The notes under the pieces: generated by a model
Database searches by the model: none
What the model was told of the DNA's origin: nothing
Seen by the model: only the letters and a program-made list of their open reading frames with translations
Made by a program: the position numbers and the translations under genes
In this document: one piece after another, positions 1-8,832 of the stretch
Numbering within the stretch: the stretch's first letter is position 1
Layout: each line of letters opens with the position of its first letter
Assembly (NCBI GenBank): GCA_945861535.1
Contig: CAMAUZ010000051.1
Coordinates: forward strand, 1-55,725
Length of the DNA stretch: 55,725 nt
Direction of reading: 5' to 3'
From: Akkermansia muciniphila
GTDB taxonomy: Bacteria > Verrucomicrobiota > Verrucomicrobiia > Limisphaerales > BJHT01

Positions 1-551
1 GGAGCGAAGCACGGTGACTTGGCCGTTCTCATTGGCACCCGGCTTTGCAGACTGTGTGAAACCGGAGCCGCCGACGTGAGGAGAACCGCAGCGCCAAAAG
101 AAGGCGCACCATGGGGCCATCGTACCGGCGTGGGGCGCGGCACGCGGGCGGCCCGAGGTCGCGGTACCGCAGGCGGCCTCGCCTGCGAGTTCGGGCGGCG
201 TCTCGCCGCCCGTTCCGACTCGGGGCGAGACGCCCCGCGAACTCGCAGGCGGGACGCCTGCGGCACCCTGGCGCAACCGTTCGTTGGCAGGCGGAGGCGT
301 CCCCCAGCGCGCCGCTCCGCCGCCGCACTTCGGCGGCTGCGCGGCCCATGAACCCAGCGCTTTCGAAAAACGACGGTCGCAGCTCGCCTGAAACCTTGCT
401 GCGTCGAACTGGGCGATTGACGGTCAGAACCTGCAATCCAACACTCCCGCCGTGAACGCAGTCACCATTAGCAACGCGCCCTGCAGGCCCGATTCGACGC
501 CACCGACCGCCGCACGGCAGCCATTACCGACACCATGATCCATCCATCCCT
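1..551. other. Gene-free window start with repeats
   Basis: I see no convincing gene here; the open frames on both strands are Arg/Ala-rich and look like products of high GC. The stretch holds a fragment of the GACGTGAGGAG repeat near 70-85 and a large inverted repeat at 163-266. The region between that repeat and the first gene has no recognisable feature. Confidence 0.6.
163..266. repeat. Inverted repeat, CTGCGAGTTCGGGCGGCGTC family
   Basis: The outer arms 163-192 and 237-266 are near-perfect reverse complements (GGTACCGCAGGCGG... against ...GCCTGCGGCACC). Inside, two shorter hairpins carry the words GGGCGGCGTC and GGGGCGAGACGCCCC. A half copy recurs at about 37520-37582, so this is a dispersed palindromic family and not a local accident. 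Confidence 0.8.
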
Positions 552-1202
552 ATGAAACCCCGCCCCCTCTTCCTCCTCGCCCTGCTGGCCCTCGACCTCG
601 GCACCGGCTGCCAGACGGTTTACAACACCACGCTGGAAAAAGTTTTCGGCTACGAGAAACGCGAACTGCTCAAGAAGTCGGTGGTCGCGCTGCAGGACGA
701 ACAGCAGGACGCGCAGAAGGAATTCAAGGACGCGATGACGCGCCTGAAAGAACTCTACGGCTTTCAGGGCGGCCAGTTGGAGTCCGCTTACAACAAACTC
801 AAAGGCTCCTACGAGAAATGCGACGCGGAGACCAAGGCCGTGCAGTCTCGCATCGAGAACATGGAGGGCATCGCCGCGTCGATGTTTGCCGAGTGGGAAA
901 AGGAGCTGGCGCAGTACTCCAATCCGGCTCTTGCCGCAAACAGCCGGCAGCAACTGCGCGACACCAAGGACCGCTACGCCCAGCTTTCCCGCACCGTCCG
1001 TGCCTCTGCCGACGCAATGAAACCCGTGCTCGCCCAACTCAAGGACAACGTGCTCTTCCTGAAACACAACCTGAACGCCGCGGCCATCGGCTCGCTCAAA
1101 GGCGAGGCCGCCAACATTCAGCGACAGATCGAGGACCTCCTCAGCCGCATGAGCGCCAGCATCGCGGAGTCCGACGCCTTCATTAAGTCGCTGGCGAAAT
1201 AG
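552..1202 (+). CDS. DUF2959 family lipoprotein
   Basis: A 216-residue protein. The N-terminus has a short charged start, a hydrophobic stretch (residues 5-18) and a cysteine at residue 20 preceded by GTG, so it is probably a lipoprotein or secreted. The rest is almost wholly alpha-helical and matches my memory of DUF2959: the GCQTVYNTTLEKVFGYEKR start, a GGQLESAYNKL segment, a WEKELAQYSNPAL segment and a C-terminal VLFLKHNLNAAAIGSLKGE block. The family is found in Gram-negative bacteria and its function is unknown. The helices suggest a coiled-coil envelope protein. The gene stands alone; a long repeat-filled gap follows it. Confidence 0.85.
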   Translation: MKPRPLFLLALLALDLGTGCQTVYNTTLEKVFGYEKRELLKKSVVALQDEQQDAQKEFKDAMTRLKELYGFQGGQLESAYNKLKGSYEKCDAETKAVQSRIENMEGIAASMFAEWEKELAQYSNPALAANSRQQLRDTKDRYAQLSRTVRASADAMKPVLAQLKDNVLFLKHNLNAAAIGSLKGEAANIQRQIEDLLSRMSASIAESDAFIKSLAK

Positions 1203-1226
1203 GCGCGAGCGCGGGGCCGCGCGGAT

Positions 1227-1360
1227 GGAGCGCGGCTGTGTCCCGCGCCGAGCGGGATCAGCCGCAGCGGCTGCGCACAGGAGGGACGCGTGGGGGAAAG
1301 TCATGTCCCGCGTAGTGTTTGAACGTGCTGCGGCTGGTCGCTGCGACACAGCCGCGTTCC
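1227..1360 (+). repeat. MITE-like element with GGAGCGCGGCTGT ends, copy 1
   Basis: The element begins GGAGCGCGGCTGTGTC and ends GACACAGCCGCGTTCC, so its ends are inverted repeats. The left part carries GAGCGGGATCAGCCGCAGCG; the right part carries GTGCTGCGGCTGGTCG. Related copies lie at 3776-3909 (same order), 5965-6000 (right half only) and 8932-9064 (reverse orientation). Size, termini and absence of coding capacity fit a non-autonomous or REP/BIME-type element. Confidence 0.8.
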
Positions 1361-1389
1361 GAGGGCGCGCGGATTGTCCGGAGTTGATC

Positions 1390-1438
1390 TTGGTCCTTGG
1401 CCATTCCCTTGAGCTTTGAGCTTTGTCCTTGGAGCTTT
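1390..1438 (-). repeat. AGCTCAAAG word array, copy 1 (single arm)
   Basis: A degenerate array built from the word GAGCTTTGAGCTTTG, with CCTTGGCCATTCCCTTGAG on its left. On the opposite strand it reads AAAGCTCAAAGCTCAAGGGA. The same array recurs at 5755-5898, 8191-8230, 12622-12830, 34049-34107 and 51192-51390. Confidence 0.8.
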
Positions 1439-1761
1439 GCGCGCCCGGCGCGCGCCGGGGAGCATTTGACACCCTGCGGCGGCTGTGGGAAGCATTCGCC
1501 CGCAGCCTAATTCCGGCTTTGATTCCAAAAGCCGGAAGCGGGGGACCCAAAAGCCTGGGACAGCCTGGGCCGGGGCGAACGGGGGTGTCACAACCGCCGG
1601 GGTTACTTTCAAGACCCAGCCCGACAGCTAACCTCGCCGGCCAATTGGAAGGGCAATCCTCTGACCCGCCATTCGCGGGCGCCACGATTCCCTGGTTGAC
1701 CGACAGACGCGCAGGCTCGCCATTGGCGGGCGTGGCGCGTGGAAACTTGGCAGCATTGTTT

Positions 1762-3645
1762 ATGGACAGGAAAACTACCGGGCGCGCCCCGATTGCGGCG
1801 CTGATGGTCAGTGCCCTCGGGGTCGTGTTTGGGGACATTGGCACCAGTCCGCTCTATGCCTTGAAGGAGTGCTTCGAGGGCAAGCATGGCGTCGTCCCGA
1901 CCGAGGGCAACGTGCTGGGCGTGCTGGCGCTGATCTTCTGGTCGCTGATCCTCATCGTCTCGATCAAATACCTCGGCGCGGTGATGCGCGCGGACAACCG
2001 GGGCGAAGGCGGCATCCTCGCGCTGCTGGCGCTGGCCGTGCCGGACCGCGCCGACAAACTGCCGCGGCGGCGGGCCTTGTTGGTGGCGCTGGCCGTCTTT
2101 GGCGCCACGCTGCTCTACGGCGATGGCATCATCACGCCCGCCATCTCCGTGCTCAGCGCGGTGGAGGGGTTGGGCGTGGCGACGCCGCATTTGAAGGACT
2201 TCGTCCTGCCCATCACGATCGCCGTGCTGATCGCGCTGTTCTCGGTGCAGCACCACGGCACGGGCAAAATGGGGCGAGTCTTCGGGCCGATCATGCTGGT
2301 CTGGTTTGTCTGCCTGGCCGCCCTGGGCATCAAAGGTATTCTTACCGCCCCGCGGGTGTTGGGCGCGCTGAACCCGTGGGCGGCGGTGCAGTTCTTCGCG
2401 GAGAACGGCTGGAAGGGCTTCGTCGTCATCGGCGCGGTGTTTCTGGCCGTGACCGGCGGCGAGGCGCTGTACGCGGACATGGGACACTTCGGGGTGCGAC
2501 CAATCCGGCGCGGATGGTTCCGCATCGTGCTGCCGGCGCTGTTTTTGAATTACCTCGGGCAGGGGGCGTTGCTGCTCAACAATCCGGGTGCGAAGGAGAA
2601 TCCCTTCTACCTGCTCGCGCCCGGCTGGGCGCTCTATCCGCTGGTCGTGCTGGCCACCGCCGCCACCGTCATTGCGTCGCAGGCGGTCATCTCCGGTGCG
2701 TTTTCGCTGACCATGCAGGCCATTCAACTGGGCTATCTGCCGCGCATGAAGATCATCCACACCTCCTCCGAGGAGCGCGGGCAGATTTACATGCCGCACA
2801 TCAACTGGATGCTCATGGTCGCGTGCATCGGGCTGGTGCTGGGCTTCGGCTCCTCGACCAATCTCGCCGCCGCCTACGGCATCGCCGTGACCCTCACGAT
2901 GCTCATCGACACCATCTTGTTCTTCGTCGCCGCCCAACGGTTATGGAACTGGAGTCCCGTCCGGGCGGGCGCGCTGTGCGCCCTGTTCTTCGTGGTGGAA
3001 CTCGCCTTCCTGAGCGCCAACGCCTTGAAAATCGTACACGGCGGCTGGTTCCCGCTGGTCGTCGGCGCGGGCATTTTCGCCATCATGGCCACCTGGAAAA
3101 CCGGCCGTCGCCTAGTGTGGGAAACCCTGCAAAACAGCTCCCTGCCGCGCGACCTGTTTTTCGAGAGCATCGAGCACCACGCGCCGCAGCGCATTCCCGG
3201 CACGGCCGTGTTTCTCGCCGGAAACCCCAACGGCACGCCGCTGGCCCTGCTGCACAATCTCAAACACAACAAGGTGCTGCATGAGCGCAACATCCTCCTC
3301 ACGCTCGTCACCGAGGACATCCCCTATGTGCCCGCCGGCCAGCGCGCCGAGGTCGAGGCGCTGCCCGCCGGTTTCCAACGCGTGCTGGCCCGTTACGGCT
3401 TCATGGAGGAACCGAACGTGCGCGAACTGCTCGCGACCGCGCCGCTCATCGGCGGCCCCGTGGAAGTGCAGAAAACCACCTTCTTCCTCAGCCGCGAAAC
3501 CATCCTACCGTCGGGCAAAAAAGGAATGCGGCTCTGGCGCAAATGGCTTTTCGCCGTGCTCTCGCGCAACGCCCAGCCGGCGACGGACTTCTTCAAACTG
3601 CCGCCCAACCGCGTGGTCGAGCTGGGGATGCAGGTGGAGCTGTGA
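1762..3645 (+). CDS. kup: Kup-type low-affinity potassium transporter
   Basis: Kup moves potassium into the cell, probably with protons, across the inner membrane. The protein opens with the family signature GVVFGDIGTSPLYALKE, followed by about twelve hydrophobic membrane segments (to about residue 440) and a soluble C-terminal domain with the typical FFLSRETILP segment. I chose ATG 1762, which gives 627 residues, the usual Kup length. The upstream extension of the frame by 113 residues is repeat sequence and was discarded. The gene is solitary, with repeat-rich gaps on both sides. Confidence 0.95.
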   Translation: MDRKTTGRAPIAALMVSALGVVFGDIGTSPLYALKECFEGKHGVVPTEGNVLGVLALIFWSLILIVSIKYLGAVMRADNRGEGGILALLALAVPDRADKLPRRRALLVALAVFGATLLYGDGIITPAISVLSAVEGLGVATPHLKDFVLPITIAVLIALFSVQHHGTGKMGRVFGPIMLVWFVCLAALGIKGILTAPRVLGALNPWAAVQFFAENGWKGFVVIGAVFLAVTGGEALYADMGHFGVRPIRRGWFRIVLPALFLNYLGQGALLLNNPGAKENPFYLLAPGWALYPLVVLATAATVIASQAVISGAFSLTMQAIQLGYLPRMKIIHTSSEERGQIYMPHINWMLMVACIGLVLGFGSSTNLAAAYGIAVTLTMLIDTILFFVAAQRLWNWSPVRAGALCALFFVVELAFLSANALKIVHGGWFPLVVGAGIFAIMATWKTGRRLVWETLQNSSLPRDLFFESIEHHAPQRIPGTAVFLAGNPNGTPLALLHNLKHNKVLHERNILLTLVTEDIPYVPAGQRAEVEALPAGFQRVLARYGFMEEPNVRELLATAPLIGGPVEVQKTTFFLSRETILPSGKKGMRLWRKWLFAVLSRNAQPATDFFKLPPNRVVELGMQVEL

Positions 3646-3653
3646 GGGGGGAA

Positions 3654-3676
3654 GTGATTAGTAATTAGTGATTAGT
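3654..3676. repeat. TTAGTGATTAGT word array, copy 1
   Basis: Short tandem-like AT-rich array (GTGATTAGTAATTAGTGATT) in a very GC-rich setting, directly after the kup stop codon. Copies occur at 27048-27069 and 47145-47169. Confidence 0.8.
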
Positions 3677-3775
3677 GAGGGGAGGGGCGGGAGGGGGAAT
3701 GGGGGAAACGAAACCGGGAAGACGGAACGCGGGACGCGCCGCGCTGATTGTGCGCGGGGGGAGCGCGGTGTTGGC

Positions 3776-3909
3776 GGAGCGCGGCTGTATCCCGCGCCGG
3801 GCGGGATCAGCCGCAGCGGCTGCCTCGGGAGTAACGGCTCAGCAAATCCCCGCAGCCCTCGTGCGGGAGGTGCGTGCTGCGGCTGGTCGCGGCGACACAG
3901 CCGCGCTCC
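3776..3909 (+). repeat. MITE-like element with GGAGCGCGGCTGT ends, copy 2
   Basis: Same length, order and orientation as the copy at 1227-1360: GGAGCGCGGCTGTATCCCG at the left, AGCGGCTGC in the middle, GCGACACAGCCGCGCTCC at the right. The central segment differs from copy 1, as expected for a palindromic element under weak constraint. Confidence 0.8.
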
Positions 3910-3956
3910 GGGCGGGAGGGGCGGGGAGCCGCGAGGCGACAAGCTGTCGCCTCCTC

Positions 3957-4113
3957 GTAGCGCAGGTTTCCAAACCTGCTGTATCGCCGATTTCCAAATC
4001 GGCAGGAGCCGCGACGTTTGGGGCGCGTGCGACAAGCTGAGGCGTTGCGGGTGGCCGAACGGTCTGCGGGTTTGGAAACCCGCGGTACAGCAGACTTGGA
4101 AGTCTGCGGTACA
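3957..4113. repeat. Paired GTAGCGCAGGTTTCCAAACC hairpin units
   Basis: Left unit (3957-4006): GCAGGTTTCCAAACCTGC hairpin followed by GCCGATTTCCAAATCGGC. Right unit (4062-4113): GCGGGTTTGGAAACCCGC followed by GCAGACTTGGAAGTCTGC. Each unit holds two small perfect palindromes of the same design, and the two units are inverted relative to each other. Confidence 0.85.
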
Positions 4114-4238
4114 AGGGGGCGGTGCGCGGATGCGCCCGCGCGCCGGGAAAAATGAGCAAATGGTTTGACCCGTCGCGCCGTTGTCCGCTCCAATGCGCGC
4201 TTTCCGAAAGCCCGCAAGCAGCCTGTTTTTTTAATTTT

Positions 4239-5747
4239 ATGAGCCAAGCCCCCGACAATTCCCGTGCGCGTTACATGACTTTGGCGGCGGCGTTTCTGGG
4301 GTGGCTGTTTGATGGGTTTGAGATGGGGTTGTTCCCGCTGATCGGGCAGTCGGCGCTGGTGGATTTGCTGGGGCCGAATTCGCCGAAGGCGGATGCGGCG
4401 AAATGGTTTGGGGCGATCATTGCGGTGTTCCTGGTCGGGGCGGCGAGCGGCGGCGTGCTCTTCGGGTGGCTCGGCGACAAGATTGGGCGGGTGCGGGCGA
4501 TGACGTTCAGCATCTTTATGTACGCCGTCTTTACCGGGTTGTGCGGGTTCGCGACGGAGGCGTGGCACATCGCGGCGCTGCGGTTTCTGGCGGCGCTGGG
4601 GATGGGTGGCGAGTGGTCGCTGGGGGTGGCGCTGGTGAATGAAATCTGGCCGGGGAAATCGCGCGCGCTCATCGCGGGTTTGATCGGCGCGGCGGCGAAT
4701 GTGGGGTATCTGCTGGTGGCGGTGCTGAGCATGGTGTTGCTGAGTTTCATCGCAACGGCGAAGGGGCTGCTGCTCGGGGCGGGGATGTCGGAGGAATTGA
4801 CGACGCGGCTGTTGTCCAACTCGGCGTGGCGGCTGTTGATGATCAGCGGGGCGTTGCCGGCGCTGTTGATTTTCTTCATCCGGCTGTTCGTGCCGGAATC
4901 GGAGAAATGGAAGGCCGAGTCGGAGCGCGGCGCGACGTCGCACTGGGCGAACGTGGATTTGATCGGAGTCGTCGTGGGGACCTTGGCGGCGCTGGCGATT
5001 ATTTGGGCGTGGTCGCCGGCGGGCGTCGGCGCGCTGCCAGCGACGCTGATCACGGTGGTGGGATTGGTCGTGGCGCTGTTCAGCTTTTTGTATCCGGTGC
5101 AGCGGTATCTGGCGCGGGCGGGGGTGGTGGGTGCCGCGGGGTCGTTCAAGGAAGGGAAGCTGGGCACGGTGAAAATGATGCTCTTCGGCGCGGGGCTGGC
5201 GGCGGTCGCGCTGCTGGGGACGTGGGGATCGACGCAATGGGCGTCGCGCTGGGTGCTGCAACTGGAACCCAATGTCGCGCTGCACGCAAAGGAGTGGACG
5301 CTGTTCTGGCTGTCGGTCGGGGCGATCGTCGGGACAATCGTGGCGGCGCTGGCGGCGGGGCGGTTCGGCCGGCGGATCACGTACACGGTGTTGTGTTTCG
5401 CGTCGATTGGCGGGGCGTTGCTGCTGTATCAGGGGAACACGAGTTACGGGAATTTCTTCCTGTTCTCGGCGTTCGTCGCGGGCGCGGCGACGGCGTCGTT
5501 CTATGGGTTCTTCCCGTTGTATTTGCCGGAGCTATTCCCGACGGCGGTGCGGGCTACGGGACAGGGTTTCGCCTTTAATTTCGGGCGGATCGTCGCGGCG
5601 GTGGGAGTGTTGCAGACGGCAAATCTGATGGCGTTTTTTGACGGGAGTTTTCCGAAGGCGGGGTCGGTGATGACGGTGATTTATCTGATCGGCGTGGGGA
5701 TCATCTGGCTGGGGCCGGAGACAAAGGGGCAGGCGTTGCCGGAGTAG
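4239..5747 (+). CDS. MFS transporter, sugar/organic-acid type
   Basis: A 502-residue major facilitator with about twelve membrane segments. The loop after TM2 reads GWLGDKIGRVRAMTFSI, the MFS signature, and a RFLAALGMGGEWSLGVAL segment follows in the TM4-TM5 area, as in proton symporters for aromatic or sugar acids. A second GRFGRRITY signature lies near residue 370 between TM8 and TM9. I chose ATG 4239; the frame extends 39 codons upstream, but that stretch is not membrane-like and reaches into repeat sequence. The substrate cannot be read from sequence or from neighbours. Confidence 0.88.
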   Translation: MSQAPDNSRARYMTLAAAFLGWLFDGFEMGLFPLIGQSALVDLLGPNSPKADAAKWFGAIIAVFLVGAASGGVLFGWLGDKIGRVRAMTFSIFMYAVFTGLCGFATEAWHIAALRFLAALGMGGEWSLGVALVNEIWPGKSRALIAGLIGAAANVGYLLVAVLSMVLLSFIATAKGLLLGAGMSEELTTRLLSNSAWRLLMISGALPALLIFFIRLFVPESEKWKAESERGATSHWANVDLIGVVVGTLAALAIIWAWSPAGVGALPATLITVVGLVVALFSFLYPVQRYLARAGVVGAAGSFKEGKLGTVKMMLFGAGLAAVALLGTWGSTQWASRWVLQLEPNVALHAKEWTLFWLSVGAIVGTIVAALAAGRFGRRITYTVLCFASIGGALLLYQGNTSYGNFFLFSAFVAGAATASFYGFFPLYLPELFPTAVRATGQGFAFNFGRIVAAVGVLQTANLMAFFDGSFPKAGSVMTVIYLIGVGIIWLGPETKGQALPE

Positions 5748-5754
5748 GGGGCGA

Positions 5755-5898
5755 AAAGCTCAAAGCTCAAAGGATAAAGCTCAAGGGAAGGACCAAGGTG
5801 GAAAAGGTCCAAACGGGGGAGAGCGTGCGGAGGGGAGTGTTGGCGCTTGGCGCTTGAACCTTCCCTTGAGCTTTGGGCTTTGAGCTTTGAGCTTTGAG
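5755..5898. repeat. AGCTCAAAG array, two inverted arms
   Basis: Arm 1 (5755-5799) reads AAGCTCAAAGCTCAAAGG and then TCAAGGGAAGGACCAAGG. Arm 2 (5852-5898) is its near reverse complement (CTTCCCTTGAGCTTTGGGCT). About 50 bases separate the arms, so a transcript could fold into one long imperfect hairpin. Confidence 0.85.
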
Positions 5899-5964
5899 AT
5901 TCAGTTCCGCGCGTCGGGGAATTTCGGACGCAGTCAGGGTTTCGTTTGTCAGCAGAACAGTTGA

Positions 5965-6000
5965 GTGCTGCGGTTGGCCGCTGTGACACAGCCGCGTTCC
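5965..6000 (+). repeat. Right-half copy of the GGAGCGCGGCTGT element
   Basis: GTGCTGCGGTTGGCCGCTGT followed by GACACAGCCGCGTTCC, matching the right end of the elements at 1227-1360 and 3776-3909. The left half is missing. Confidence 0.7.
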
Positions 6001-6083
6001 GGGGAGCGTGGCCCCGCGATCTCGCCGGCGCAGCGGGCTGCCAGTGCTTGCCGCGGGGAAGTGAGAAACTAGTCTCGGCAGCC

Positions 6084-6551
6084 ATGCCTGAATTCATGCT
6101 GCTCAGCCGCGCTTTCCGCATTGGGAAACACATCTCCGGAAGTTACTCGGCGCAGGTGGTGGCTTCGCCTGCGGCGCTGTATTTGGTCGTGGGCCAGAAC
6201 GCGATGAAGATGGGCCTGGCCGCAGTCGGCGGTGCGGTGGGGGGATTGATCGCGGGAGTCATGGAGCGCAATCGGAGCGGCCAGGCGCTGGCCGGTGCGG
6301 CTCCGCGCGTGATCGAGACCGATCTGCGGGAATTGCCGGCGGAGGTGACGGCGCATCCCGACTGGCCGGTGAAGGCGACGGAAGGCCGGGTGCTGGTGGT
6401 CCGGCGGGAGGAGATCGAGTCGATCCGATACTCGTTTTGGGAATGGGGGATTTTCGTCGTGGTGGACGGACTGGAGTTCCGCATCGAGCCACCGATGTTC
6501 GGCCGGAAGAAAAAGCTCGCGTGGCTGCGGGAGGCGGGCTGGGCGGTGTGA
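6084..6551 (+). CDS. Hypothetical protein with a glycine-rich hydrophobic segment
   Basis: A 155-residue protein that I do not recognise. Residues 36-58 form a Gly/Ala-rich hydrophobic stretch (GLAAVGGAVGGLIAGVMER), which may cross or dip into the membrane. The C-terminal half has the look of a small beta domain: VLVVRREEIESIRYSFWEW, then a short FRIEPPMFGRKKK segment. This arrangement resembles PH-like or membrane-anchored regulatory domains, but the match is too weak for a name. ATG 6084 was chosen because the upstream extension runs into repeat sequence. It converges with the binding-protein gene that follows. Confidence 0.6.
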   Translation: MPEFMLLSRAFRIGKHISGSYSAQVVASPAALYLVVGQNAMKMGLAAVGGAVGGLIAGVMERNRSGQALAGAAPRVIETDLRELPAEVTAHPDWPVKATEGRVLVVRREEIESIRYSFWEWGIFVVVDGLEFRIEPPMFGRKKKLAWLREAGWAV

Positions 6552-6595
6552 GGAAATCAGGGCGATGCCGGTGGCGGGAACAGCCCGTTTTCTCC

Positions 6596-7789
6596 CTACG
6601 GATTCACCGTCTCCTTATACACAAATTTCCCGTCCTTCACCTCGATGATGACCGCCGGCTTGGTGGCGTTGCGTTTCGCATCGAGCGTCGTCTTGCCGGT
6701 CACGCCGACGAATTCTTTCGTCGCGGCGAGGGCGTCGCGGAGCTTCGGGCCGTCGGTGCCGCCGGCGCGCTTGATGGCGTCGGCGAGCACGAGCGCCGAA
6801 TCGTAGCCGAGCGCGGCCATGGCGTCGGGGACTTCGTTCTTCCAGCGGGCTTTGAACTTTTTCACGAACGTCTGGACCATCTCGGCCTTGTCCTCGGGCG
6901 AGTAGTGCGTCGAGTAAAACGTCCCGTCCATCGCCTTGCCGCCGATGGTGAGCAGCTCCGGCGCTTCCCAGCCGTCGCCGCCAAAGATCGGGAGGTTGAT
7001 GCCCAACTGCCGGGCCTGCTGGGTGATGAGGCCCGCCTCGGTGTAGTAGCACGGCGCGAAGATCGCGTCGGGGTTCGCCGCCTTGATCGCCGTGAGCTGG
7101 GCTTTGAAGTCCTTGTCGCCGCTGCTGAACTTCTGCTCGACGGAGATCTTTCCGCCGTCGGCGAGGAACTTCTCCTTGAAGAACGTGGCCAGTCCGACGC
7201 TGTAAGGAGCGGCGGCGTCGGTGAGCACGGCGACGTTCTGCGCCTTGAGCGTGTTCTTGGCGAAGAGCGCCATCACTGTGCCTTGGAAGGGATCAATGAA
7301 GCACACGCGGAAAATGAAGTCGCCGGCCTCGGTGACTTTCGGATTGGTCGAGCTGGGTGAAATCATCGGCACCTTGGCGTTCTGGCAAATCGGCGCGGCC
7401 TCGAGCGACCGCCCGGACGCGACCTCGCCGAGGATCGCGATGACCTTGTCGCGCGAAACGAGCTTGCGCACCACGCTGGCCGACTCGCCCTGCTTGGATT
7501 GCGTGTCCTCGGTGATCAGCTCGAACTTCCGGCCCAGCACGCCGCCCGCGGCGTTCAGTTCCTCGATGGCGAGCAGCGTGCCCTTGTGCGACGACTGCCC
7601 GAACGTCGCCTCCTTGCCCGTCAGCGAGGCGAACTCGCCGACCTTGATCACGGCCGGCGCGGCGCCTTTGCCATCGGAGCCGCCGGTGTTTTTCGACGCG
7701 TCCGTTTTGTTGTCGCAACCCGTGGCCAGCAGGACTACGCCCGCGACCGCCAGGAGCGCCGGAAAATTACCGAGGAAATTCAGCTTCAT
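6596..7789 (-). CDS. Branched-chain amino acid-type ABC substrate-binding lipoprotein
   Basis: A 397-residue periplasmic binding protein of the LivJ/LivK (peripla_BP_6) type. A signal peptide ends in a lipobox (LLATGC) with Cys25, so it should be lipid-anchored. The two-lobed fold is indicated by the start IKVGEFASLTGKEATFGQSS, the central VAVLTDAAAPYSVGLATFF and the C-terminal MAALGYDSALVLADAIKRAG. Such proteins feed ABC permeases with amino acids, amides or urea-like compounds. No permease or ATPase gene is next to it, so the transporter must be elsewhere or the protein works as a sensor. Confidence 0.88.
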   Translation of the reverse strand: MKLNFLGNFPALLAVAGVVLLATGCDNKTDASKNTGGSDGKGAAPAVIKVGEFASLTGKEATFGQSSHKGTLLAIEELNAAGGVLGRKFELITEDTQSKQGESASVVRKLVSRDKVIAILGEVASGRSLEAAPICQNAKVPMISPSSTNPKVTEAGDFIFRVCFIDPFQGTVMALFAKNTLKAQNVAVLTDAAAPYSVGLATFFKEKFLADGGKISVEQKFSSGDKDFKAQLTAIKAANPDAIFAPCYYTEAGLITQQARQLGINLPIFGGDGWEAPELLTIGGKAMDGTFYSTHYSPEDKAEMVQTFVKKFKARWKNEVPDAMAALGYDSALVLADAIKRAGGTDGPKLRDALAATKEFVGVTGKTTLDAKRNATKPAVIIEVKDGKFVYKETVNP

Positions 7790-7974
7790 AATGTGCTCGT
7801 TCGATCTGCCATTTTAACCAATGCCCGCCGGGGTTTTCTTCGGCGACGCGGCGCAGACTAGGGAAGGGGCAACTGCGTTTCAACAGGCAATCAGGATGGG
7901 GATCGCGGCATCGCGGCACGGTGGGACGGGAAGTGGTGGGTGGCGTAGAGGCGTGCCGTTGCCCTTCCCCGGAG

Positions 7975-8090
7975 CGGGGGCGGTCCCCGCCCGCAGCGGC
8001 TCCGCGCTGGCGCTGGCGCAAGAAACTCCAAGCGTCCCGCCTCCGATGTTGCCGCTGCGACCGGGGACTGGTCGCGCGCCGCTTTGGTTG
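7975..8090. repeat. GGCGGTCCCCGCCCGCAGCG element, copy 1
   Basis: Left part: a GGCGGTCCCCGCC-type hairpin and CGCAGCGGCTCCGC. Right part: GCCGCTGCGACCGGGGACTG, then GTCGCGCGCCG. The same two parts in the same order form the element at 52741-52855; a left-part copy lies at 24226-24283. Confidence 0.75.
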
Positions 8091-8190
8091 TGGCCCCGCC
8101 GGGCTGCGCTCTTCCGCTCGCTGCGGTGTTCTGTTCGGTCTCGCGGCCCCCCTTGCCGCAATGCGCGCCGCGCCCTTCTTGCGGTGTGGA

Positions 8191-8230
8191 GCTTGGATTT
8201 TCCCTTGAGCTTTGAACTTTGAGCTTTTTT
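8191..8230 (-). repeat. AGCTCAAAG word array, single arm
   Basis: Reads TTTTCCCTTGAGCTTTGAAC followed by TTTGAGCTTTTTT. Member of the family at 1390-1438 and elsewhere. Confidence 0.75.
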
Positions 8231-8304
8231 CAAGCTCCCCCGCACGCCCGGCGCTTCACCGATTCACGCCGCGATGCGCCATTCCGAAATCCCTGTTCGC
8301 AATT

Positions 8305-8832
8305 TCACTTCGCTTTTTCGCGCTCCGAACCCTGCCGGCGCGCGATGATGAGGTCCCGGATCTGCTGCGGATCCGGCACGCCCGCGATGAAGTTCGTCGC
8401 GTCGGCGGAGGCTGCGGTCGAGATGGTCAGGTCGCCGATGTTGAAGATGCGGTTCATGAAACTCTGGTCGATGTCCACCGAGCGGATGTCACGGATAAAC
8501 AGCTCGCGCTCGCACTTGGACAGGATCCCCTGTTCCAGCGTGATGCGGTCGCGATAGATGCGCAGCACCACCGCGCTGCGTTTCACCCACGCGATGAGGA
8601 ACGGGACCACCAGCCACGCGAACAGCAGATACCAGAAGTAGCGCCACCAGGACGTGCGCACCTCGGCCAGCAGTTCGATTGTGGGGGCCTCCGTCGGCAC
8701 TGTCGGGGAGGCGCTCGCAGGGGATGCCGCCGCCGAGGCGGCTTGTTCCGCCACGGGGAACCCGCAGTTGGGACACGCTTTTGCCGCCGTGGAGACCTCG
8801 CGGCCGCATTCCGGGCATTTGATGAGTGGCAT
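8305..8832 (-). CDS. Zinc-ribbon membrane protein with bacterial PH domain
   Basis: A 175-residue protein. The N-terminus is a zinc ribbon (Cys6, Cys9, Cys20, Cys23), then an Ala/Pro/Ser linker, a membrane segment at about residues 67-82 (YFWYLLFAWLVVPFLIAWV) and a C-terminal bPH_2 (YdbS-like) domain. The PH part shows the usual order: VVLRIYRDRITLEQGIL, a short ERELFIRDIRSVDIDQSF segment and a final GDLTISTAAS strand. Proteins of this type sit in the inner membrane; the PH-like domain probably binds a partner or lipid. The exact role is unknown. Confidence 0.82.
   Translation of the reverse strand: MPLIKCPECGREVSTAAKACPNCGFPVAEQAASAAASPASASPTVPTEAPTIELLAEVRTSWWRYFWYLLFAWLVVPFLIAWVKRSAVVLRIYRDRITLEQGILSKCERELFIRDIRSVDIDQSFMNRIFNIGDLTISTAASADATNFIAGVPDPQQIRDLIIARRQGSEREKAK

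Larger units (their letters stand above)
1203..1761. other. Intergenic gap of repeats before kup
   Basis: An open frame continues upstream from kup through this gap, but it is made of repeat sequence and is not credible as protein. The gap holds one complete GGAGCGCGGCTGTGTC element (1227-1360) and one AGCTTTGAGCTTTG word array (1390-1438). The last 320 bases before kup contain nothing I recognise. Confidence 0.6.
3646..4238. other. Repeat-packed gap between kup and the MFS gene
   Basis: Three repeat families stand one after another: a TTAGTGATTAGT array (3654-3676), a complete GGAGCGCGGCTGT element (3776-3909) and a pair of GGTTTCCAAACC hairpin units (3957-4113). No gene is supported. Confidence 0.65.
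5748..6083. other. Repeat-filled gap
   Basis: Holds a two-armed AGCTCAAAG array (5755-5898) and a half copy of the GGAGCGCGGCTGT element (5965-6000). I see no gene. Confidence 0.6.
7790..8304. other. Gap with two repeat families
   Basis: Between two minus-strand genes. It contains a CCGCCCGCAGCGGCTCCG element (7975-8090) and a single AGCTTTGAACTTTGAGC arm (8191-8230). No gene supported. Confidence 0.6.

Noticed and set aside
1423-1761. An N-terminal extension of Kup by 113 residues
   Set aside because: It is encoded by repeat and spacer sequence; the family start is at 1762.
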